From assembly GCA_016806645.1 (NCBI GenBank), contig JACSYO010001810.1, forward strand, positions 2,475,001 to 2,539,000: a DNA stretch of 64,000 nt, in the 5' to 3' direction. Positions 49,260-59,000 of this stretch are shown in pieces (within the stretch, counting starts at the first letter, position 1; each line of letters starts with the position of its first letter). This stretch comes from Ophiodon elongatus. Lineage: Eukaryota > Chordata > Actinopteri > Perciformes > Hexagrammidae. The translations under genes were made by a program, and so were the position numbers. The notes under the pieces were generated by a model. The model was given only the letters and a program-made list of their open reading frames with translations. It was not told where the DNA came from and ran no database searches.

Positions 49260-50065
49260 ATGACGGGTGAGTTGGCAAACCCTGCTTTTTATTTATTCTC
49301 ATTTAAATCCGAAGCAAATATTTCAGAGCAGAAAGTACAGATGCCTGAAAGACCAGTCGGACCAAATATTGGGAGAAAGATTTTTTATTTATTTTTTTTA
49401 ATGGATGTAGTCTGTGGAAAACTGTATTTCTCTCTTTTTATGAAATACAGCCAGTAATTCAAACTGAATTCTTTGTGCGTGCAGATAACGAGGATCCCAA
49501 GAAACGGAAGGAGAACAAAGGGACGGTAATGCACTTAATTCATTTGATTCATTGAATGTTCATGCAGTTTTTGCTTATAATGTTTCAGTGAGATTAAATG
49601 ATAATCCATATAGGGATAACAAAGTATTCATCTCAATATGCCATTCACTGTATTACTGCTATAAGTTACTGAATACCAAGCACTACTTAGGTTTAACTTT
49701 TTTGGGTTATTGTATATTATTTAAGTTTTTCAATTGCATGCAAACTTTATACCTTTTTACTCCGATATATTTATTTTTTATAAAAGCCTTTTTTTAAACT
49801 GATAAAGTATGCTGCTCCACCTGATGATGATCAAATAATGTAATAGAACACGGACAGGGAGCACTGTCCGAGCACTTTTAATTTTGATACATAAAGTACA
49901 TTTTGTTGCCTGGGAGATGAGCTAATTACTTTATCCACTGCTGCTGAACACCCTGCTGCTGTTTTTTGATCCATCAGAGCAAAGAGTTGTTCGGTTACCC
50001 GCTCAGCATCTTCTTCATAGTTGTGAATGAGTTCTGCGAGAGGTTCTCCTACTATGGCATGCGAG
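49260..50065 (+). CDS. slc15a1: slc15a1 exons 1-3: cytosolic N-terminus and helix 1
   Basis: Exons: 49260-49266 (coding part is only 7 nt: Met, Thr and one base), 49485-49525 and 49978-50065. The start gives MTDNEDPKKRKENKG, a hydrophilic Lys-rich tail longer than the human one, then FGYPLSIFFIVVNEFCERFS with the E-x-x-E-R motif of helix 1. The ATG at 49260 is chosen because it alone joins in frame to exon 2. Exon 3 ends in phase 1. Confidence 0.93.
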
Positions 50066-53000
50066 GTGAGAACACTGAGTTGTGTTTTTTTTTTTTTTAC
50101 CATGACGATAAAACGTAATTAAACTCATTTATTTTTCGACAGTGATTTTCTACGGTTTTGGAAAAAACAGATACATTTTGTCGTAATCTGTTTAATATTT
50201 CCAGTGGTGGAAAGGAACTAAGTAGGTTACATTTTCTGAAGTACAATTTTGAGGTAGCTGACTTGTAGGCCTACTGAACTTGGGTACTTAAAGTTTTTGC
50301 TACTTCTACTTTACTATTTTTCAGAGGCAAATATTGTACTTTTTACTCCACTACATTTACTTTGTAGATTCAGATTAAGAATACAAAATATAATCAAACA
50401 TAATGAAATAATAAGACTTTGCACAACATGACCAAACATTTCAGAGCTGATTTTAGATTGATGACGATATTCTGTAAAATAAGAAGAAGTTTACGTTTCC
50501 ACTGCCTGTTCACAGCGGTCCTGGTGCTGTATTTCAAGTACTTCTTGCGCTGGGACGATGACTTGGCCACCTCTGTCTACCACATCTTTGTGGCTCTCTG
50601 CTACCTGACCCCCATCCTCGGGGCCATTGTGGCTGACTCCTGGCTGGGAAAGTTTAAGTGAGTTTAATTATTTTGTCATTAAACATATGCAAGTAATTAG
50701 AGGATGATTATCTCTCAGTGGTGGAACGTAACTAAGTACAAGAAGGCCTACTGTACTTAAAGTTACTACGAGGAACTTTTGACTGTTTATGAAACACTCT
50801 ACATAAGTAGATAGACTTGTTTACATAAGTAAACAAGCTCACCAGCGAGAAGATTTCTATATAATTGTCTGCTGCTCTGCTGGTCACTGATGAGAGCCAA
50901 CAACAACACCACGCTGCTGGAAGCCTAGGCAGTATTGTTGAGTCCACTGCAGGGAAGGGAGGCACAGGAGAATTAGAAGAAGGACTGAGTGGGGCAGAGC
51001 AATTGACAGGTTTTCTAAATGGTATCTGGTGCAATGAAACACTACCATTTCTTTCCACAGGGACCGCCAAAATCAACACAAAAGGAATGTTCCTTGTAGT
51101 GGCTTTAAACCTAACTAATTATTTCATCATCTTTTCTTGAACCTAACTAAGTATTTCACCATCTTTTATTAAACCTAACTAAGTATTTCACCATATTTTA
51201 TTAAACCTAACTAAGTATTTCATCATCTTTTCTTGAACCTAACTAAGTATTTCACCATCTTTTATTAAACCTAACTAAGTATTTCACCATATTTTATTAA
51301 ACCTAACTAAGTATTTCACCATCTTTTATTAAACCTAACTAAGTATTTCACCGTCTTTTCTTGAACCTAACTAAGTATTTCACCATATTTTATTAAACCT
51401 AACTAAGTATTTCACCATCTTTTCAGCACAGATCTGATCAGCACAAAAGAACAAAGGGAGCAAATATAACTTTTAGATCTCTGATCACGTTGTTTTTGCC
51501 ACCGATACTAATTATTGATCATTGATGATCCATATTAATAGATACAGATCACTTTCTTGTTTGATTATAGCAGCTGGTCTACAAGGATCCAGACTATTTA
51601 TTTATTTATTTATTTCACCACCGTCCCAAAAATAATTTCAATGCTCTGAAGTCAGTAAACCATCAAACGTTCTAAATGTTGTACTTTTACTTTGTTATAG
51701 TAATTTAACGTGTTTTTATTCTTCAAATGATAAGGAAATAAAAGATAGTATTTTTATAGTTATTCTTAGTTTTAATGGAGTATAATAATGAGCTTAGAGC
51801 GTGTTAGGAAGTTAAACGGCTCATAATTCATGTCTAATATCTGTTTTATATTCATGTGAAAACATCTGGATTTATTGTAGTTCATCACCAACACTGCTAG
51901 TTCAGTATGCTTTTGTTTTGTTTCTTACTGTTATGTCATCTCTCTTGTTTATATTGTTGTTGCTTCTATTGTTTGTTTTTACCATGTAAAGTACCTTGAG
52001 AACCTTGAAAAGCGCTGTACAAATAAAATGCATTATTATTATTATTATTATGAAATTTTATTCGATTACATGTGAACACATCACAAGAACGTTATAATTT
52101 ACCTTCAACCAGTATTCATTTTCACTGAGCAGAGCCTGAACGCATCATAATGTAACTGAAGTAACCTCCGTTGGTTATCCGTTAGCAGTGCTGCTAATGT
52201 TACTAGCTCTCCTCCTCTTGGTTTAAACACTGATTGGTTGTTTACAAAGTCACATGATCAGAAATCAGAGACTATAAAAACATCAGTGATGTCCTGATCA
52301 CATGTTTTACTGAATATTGGAGGATAAAACGTTATTTACTCTGGGATGGTTAACGTTAAACTGTGGAATTAATCCGCGGTTCGTATTCAATTTTTTTTCA
52401 ATTCAATTTAATTTGTAGAGCCCAAAATTCCAAATTAGCCTCAGAGGGCTTTATAATCTGTCCACATACGACACCCTCTGTCCATGGACCCCCACATCGG
52501 TTCAGGAAAAAATCCCCCAAAGAAACCTGCATGCTGCTGAACCGTGAGGGGGATCCGACTATAACAGGGCTGACACATATAGACAGGTCCCTCCTACCTA
52601 TCTAACCTCCAGTTAATACAATAATGTATCCATCCATTCTCATCCGCTTATCCGGGGTCGGGTCGCGGTGGCAGCAGGCCCAGCAGGCTGACCCAGGTCT
52701 CACTCGCAACATTTTCCAGCTCGTTCTGGGGGATCCCGAGGCGTCCCCAGGCCAGCTGGGACATATAATCCCTCCAGCGTATCCTGGGTCTTCCCCGGGG
52801 CCTCCTACCAGTTGGGCGGTCCTGGAAAACCTCCAGCGGGAGGCGTCCAGGAGGCATCCTGATTAGATGCCCGAACCACCTCAGCTGACTCCTTTCGATA
52901 CGAAGGAGTAGCGCCTCAACTCCAAGTTCCCTCCTGATGTCTGAGCTCCTAACTCTATCTCTAAAGGTGCGTTCACACCAAACGCGGCGCGAATTTTTCG

Positions 53001-56000
53001 CGCGACCAGATTACATACAAAGTCAATGCACAGACGCGAAATGGTTGCGAAAAATTTTAATTTTCGCCGGGCGTGCGATGACTCGAGCCAATGATGCAAC
53101 ATGAATTAATTCGCTTATTCGCGCGAGATGAAATTTTTCAACTCGGGCGAAAAATTCGCGTGAGGCTGAGTAGCGAACGCCAATCAGCGTTGAGGAAGAG
53201 GAAGTCCTCCAGACGCAGCTCCTGGAGAAGCTGTGTGCGACTACGGATGATGTTATGAACCCAGACATGAGGGCGTTTGATGTTCCAAAGTTTGTGGGAC
53301 TTCCACAACATGTACAACGCAGAACTAGTGGTTATTTCTTCCACGGTGGATGGCAGAAAGGAACTATTTCCACGGAGATAAGCCACGCCCCCTCTCCGGC
53401 GGCGCGTCGAGTGCGAAAAAGTGAAATAACCACAAATAGTCCGGCGTTGGTGTGAAAACACCACGCGAATGGTTGTGAACGCACCTTAAGGCTGAGCCCG
53501 GCCACCCTACGGAGAAAACTCATTTTGGACGCTTGTATCCGAGACCTCGTTCTTTCGGGTCACGACCCAGAGTTCGTGACCATAGGTGAGGGTCGGAGCG
53601 TAGACCGCCCGGTAAATTGAGAGCTGAGCCGGAAGGCGAAGCTCCCTCTTCACTAACCTAAACTAAAATACATGTCTTTACATTTGGGTTGAGTCCACCG
53701 GATTCAACCCTTGCTGACACGCGGAGAACATGTAAACTCCACACGAGAGTGCCCGCCCGGCTCCTTCCGTGTGATGACTGTGCTTGTCACAGTCACCAGC
53801 ATGCAGCAGTAGAGATAGGGGTAGGTGCCAGAGACGTTGGTGTCCAGGCAAACTTGAGAGCACGGCCTCTAAACAGCCGCGTCAATTTGTGGGCGGGAAA
53901 CCAGATGCCTATACTGGTGGCGCCTGGTGCCTCTGACAGGTCTACGCGCTACTATCTAACTATATCAGTGAATCTGGGTCCTATTTATAACCTCTGGTTA
54001 CTGAGATCTGTGATGTCATCAAGAGAAACTGAACAAGAAAGGCTGACATTGCCTTTGATCGCACGGAACAAGCTGTTACCATGGAAACGGTGACATCATC
54101 TGTGATGTTACTATGGAAACGTTGATATTTCACCGTCTTTTATTTAACCTAAGTATTTCACTGTCTTTTATTAAACCTAACGAAGTATTTCAACATATTT
54201 TATTAAACCTAACTAAATATTTTACCATCTTTTATTAAGTAAGAAATTGGAGTGGTATGACTTTTTTTTTTTATTTCAGAAGGAATGTTGCTACCCAACT
54301 ACATTTGTACAGATAGTTAATCTTTACTTTTTAGATTAATATTTGAGATTAAAAGACATGATAAGATACAATTATAGTAGTTCTTACACCACTGCTAACT
54401 CTTTCCTTCTTCACCTTACAGGACTATCGTCTACTTGTCCATTGTCTATGCGATTGGCCAGGTTACGATGGCTGTCAGTGCAATCCATGACATCACTGAC
54501 ACGGACAGAAACGGGACACCAGACGACATGACCTTTCATATGTGGGTTTATTTTTTAATACACAAATAATTGAGTCCAGGTTGTGAGCTTTTGGCAGGCA
54601 GTTTTCACCACATATTTCTACAGTACCCTGCTCATGCACATGTTCCTCATCACATTTAGCGTGTTGTCCATGGTGGGTCTCCTCCTCATCGCTCTGGGCA
54701 CTGGTGGCATCAAACCTTGTGTTGCTGCCTTTGGTGGAGACCAATTCGGTGATCATCAGGTTAGAACAGTCTTCTTCTTCTATAATGTTTAACTTTTGGT
54801 TGTGACAAGGACATTGTTCTTTATTGCATGTCATCAATAATTTCTCTCCCCTTATTCTAGTCTCCTCTCTACTATCCACTCTCAAAACATAGTCCCATAA
54901 ATAGTTATAACAAGACTAAGAGTCTACAGCAATGCTAGTGGCTATGTGAGGCTGTTCTTTGGCACAGCAGAATTAATTCAGTTAGACATAAACCAAAGTA
55001 TTTGTCAAATTAAATTTGATCTGATGATGACACTAGATGAAAAGTTAAGAGACCTCCACCAATTTTACACATCAAACTTGTTTACAGGTGTTGGGGACTA
55101 CTACTGCAAGTAAAAAAAAAGTTGTACACAGCCTCAGTTGATTGGGTCTGAAGACAAAACATATGAAGTGGAGTTAGAAAGAACTGAGATTACCAGACCT
55201 CTGTCAGACTTGTCTGATAACTATTTTGCAACCTTGCCTGAACCTGAGTGTTCACAATACCTTAATGAATTAAGCTTGATTGCCTTTGTAATGGCAATTT
55301 CATGCCCCTTCAATCTTCCTCTGTCTAAGTGGATCAAGGACCCAACATAGTGGCTGGATATTACATGTTATCTATACATGTCTGATTGAATCACCAGGTA
55401 TTGTTAGGCTAAGTGTTGTCTGTCAATAACCAACCTGTTACTAGCCAACTGTTTGATATAGGCCAGGCTGAGATTTAGACGAGAGTCTGATGCTTTGAAT
55501 GTACTGCAGCAGCCTCCCACTCAAGCTACCTATTCATAGTAACTCACCAGCAATTTATCAAACTGACAGTGAAAATTCCTGCATCATATGCCTCATATAA
55601 GATCTGAATTCTTCTGGTAATTTGTTTGCACGCAATTTGGCATTGTTCTGTTTCTCTCATAATGGGCAATTCTTTCCCCAAAAAGGGCTCATAGCCTTGG
55701 TGATTGGTGCTTGATGAAACAATGCCTGTCTTGTCTATCTCTGCTTGAGGCTAGTGGTTCGGGGATGCTAGCATCATACAGCACAATACAGCCAAATCTC
55801 TGACTAAAATGTTGCCATCAAGGTGCATTGTGAGTAAAGCAGGCGCCAGGTTTTGACAGGGAAGTCACTGCTACTTGAGTAGCAGTGACTACTATTTTCA
55901 AGTATTAAAATTGGCAAATAATCAGCAAATTGTATTATTAAATTATACTTTTTTTTAAACTATCCATCTGAAACAATGCTAATTCAGTGGAGTACTCTTT

Positions 56001-59000
56001 AAATGAATCAAAGTTACTACAGGGCTACATGGATGAGTGTACCAAATTCATCGCAATCCATTCAAAATTTGTCAAGACACTCAAGATCACAAATCTCAAC
56101 CTCATGGTGGCACTAGAGGAAAAGTCGGCAAAATCACCTTTGTGTTCATCCTCTGGAGACCATGAATGTAAATACACATTTTTATGACAAACAATACTAT
56201 TAATAAGAGTTGTTTTTTTTACTTTAGTCCTGACCAAAGTGGTGGGCTGACGCACTGACATTGCTATCCCCATGTCGCTAGCACAGCTAAAACAATAATT
56301 TGGTTGTATCATTAAATATAATAAACAAAGATATCAATCACTTTTTATTTGTTCACACATTATATTCAGTGTTTAGGAACATGCATGCAACACAAGATGG
56401 AAGGTCACTGACTGTATTTCTCTGTGCAGGAAAAGCAAAGGAGAACTTTCTTCTCTGTGTTTTACCTGTGCATCAATGGTGGGAGTCTCCTGTCAACCAT
56501 TATCACTCCAATCCTGAGAGGTAGATAACAACAGGACATAAAGTTTATGACAAAACCATGCCATAAGCATGAGTGCACAAGTAATAACAGTCCTTGGATA
56601 TGCGTCAAATTTTTTATTGTAATGACAGTTGTTTGTCTCAATCTGCAGCTCAGGAGTGTGGCATCTACACTAAGCAGAAGTGTTATTCTCTGGCCTTCGG
56701 TGTCCCTGCAGCACTAATGGTGGTTGCACTTGGTATGTCTAAATAATTTGGAGATTATAAAGCAGAAATCTAAAGACTTAGTACATACTCTGTGCACTGA
56801 TAATGACGTTGTGCCTGTGATGCCCCTTACAGTGGTGTTTATTGTTGGAAGTGGTATGTACTACAAAGCTGAACCACAGGGAAACATCATGCATGATGTG
56901 TGTAAATGTATTGGGGTGAGTCTGGTTTACACCATTTGCATCAACACATTCTGCATTAATGTGTTACAACAGTTGATCGATGGGTTTCTAAAAACATATT
57001 GTATCCTTCACTTTGTTCTTCAGTTTGCCATTAAAAACCGCTTCAGGCACAGAAGCGATCAATACCCAAAGAGGCAGCACTGGATGGACTGGGCAGAAGA
57101 AAAATACGCTGTAAGTTTCACTTTACTTATTTCTTTAAAGTTTCTAAAAAAGCTGTTTCATCAGTGGAATGACAGCGGTTGATTTTCTGTCTGTCTGTGC
57201 TGTAGAAACTCCTCATTGCTCAAATCAAAATGGTGCTGAAGGTCCTCTTTTTATACATCCCACTCCCGATGTTCTGGACCCTGTTTGACCAAAAGGTATT
57301 TAAAAGTAACTCGTACCTTAGAAATGCAACATCACTTGTTGACAGTGGAAGCTGTGCTTTACTCTGCATCTCTATTAAAGGGTTCTAGATGGACTTTGCA
57401 AGCCACCAACATGGATGGGAACTTTGTAAGTTTGATAATAAAACCAACTATGAATATATTCAAATTATTCAAATTATTTAACAATGTGTTCATGTTTTAA
57501 TAACGTCTTTGTGTCTGCAGGGGCTACTTGTTATACAGCCTGATCAGATGCAGGTGAGTTCAAATAATTTTTTATATAAAATGTATTTATTTGAGAAAGT
57601 TCTCACTGTGCAATTTATGTTTTTGAAGACTGTAAACCCCATCCTGATCCTGACGCTGGTGCCTATCATGGACAGCTTAATCTACCCTCTGATCAAAAAG
57701 TGTGGCCTGAACTTTACGTAAGTACTGCTGGAACTTAGTGACACAGCTTTGGGGCTTAAATAATACCTGGCATTGGTCCCTTATTTGGTTATTAATAAAT
57801 AACTTACAAAATTGTAAAGACTGTAAACAGGGGGAACCAGCTAGTCTGGCTCTGTCCAGAGGACACAAAATCTGCCTAACAGCACATCTAAAGCTCATTA
57901 ATTAACATGTCATATCTTCTTTGTTTAATTATGCACCGTTTTAGAGGGGGTTATGTGCTGGACTATTTCTTGGCCTTGAGCAGTATCTTCCTTGTGTCTT
58001 GCCTAGTAGGCCTAACTGTTCCTGGCAACAAAATAGTCTGGCACATAAGCCTGCTGTCAAGCTACAATGCGTTATTATGTTATTTATTATAGTGGGCTTT
58101 AAAGTGGCTAGATTTTGTTAACTTTGAATAGAATCAGGCTAGTTGTTTTCCCATCTTTATGCTATGCTAAGCTAAGCTAACCAGCTGCTCAATGTAACTT
58201 TATACTTAGCGTCTAGCTTTGAGAGTGGTATTGATCTTTTTTATCCAACTCTCGGCACAACAGCAAATTAGACGGACTTCTCAAAATGTTGAACTATTCC
58301 TTTAGCTGCTCAACAGTGGAACATAATGCTGTGTGTGAACAAGCAGCATTCTCAGACAGTTCAACTACAAAGGCTGATGTGTTTTTCAAAACGAAATTTG
58401 CAGACCTCAATACAAGACCAGTGTAATTTTACAGAGTCTGACCAGGCCCATATTTTGATGTTGTTGATGTCAGAAATGCTGATACTACAGTCATAAATAA
58501 TAATAAAAAATAGACATTTGGTGATGTATTCTCTCACATTTTGTAAAAATCAGTAACAGGATTTAATGTTAATTCAACAGATCTCTGAAAAGAATGACAG
58601 TGGGGATGATGATGGCATCTATAGCTTTTGTCTGCGCTGCTTTGGTTCAGATTGAAATTGATGTAAGTAGCAAACAGTTGTGTTCAGCTCCTCATACATT
58701 GTAAAATGCCCATCAGTTCAGGGAATAATTCATTTTAAAACTCACTCAAATTTCAGAAAACATTACCCACCTTCCCATCAGCCTTTCAAAGTCAGTTGAA
58801 ATTACTTAACATGGGCAGTAATCCAGTGACGGTCAATCTGCCTGGCATGGATCCTGTTATACTTCCTGCAGCTCAGGTATGTCCTTATACAATAATACAA
58901 AACTTTTACAATTTTGGAATTTACACAAGTTTAAAATTATGTTGCATGCAAGCCAAAACACCACTGTCTATGTGCACATATTCGTAGCCCAATGATTGCA

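Larger units (their letters stand above)
50658..54421 (+). other. slc15a1 intron 4: 3.8-kb intron with nested mobile DNA
   Basis: Holds, in order, a repeat fragment (50705-50765), the 32-bp minisatellite (51107-51425), simple repeats (TTAT near 51597 and ATT near 52031), a fish repeat fragment (52381-52560), a minus-strand LINE fragment (52625-53645) interrupted by a short inverted-repeat element (52965-53486), unassigned GC-richer sequence, then a few more copies of the minisatellite (54124-54237). Confidence 0.75.

Noticed and set aside
51107..51425. Possible CRISPR array
   Set aside because: The repeats are directly adjacent with no unique spacers; this is a minisatellite in a vertebrate intron.
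52648..52857. Minus-strand open frame as a host gene
   Set aside because: The RRPRGRPRIRWRDY... peptide is the C-terminal end of a LINE reverse transcriptase.
53138..53464. 108-codon minus-strand open frame as a host gene
   Set aside because: It lies wholly inside the TAA-flanked mobile element; at most a transposase relic.
54493..54885. 130-codon minus-strand open frame
   Set aside because: It is the antisense shadow of slc15a1 exons 5-6.
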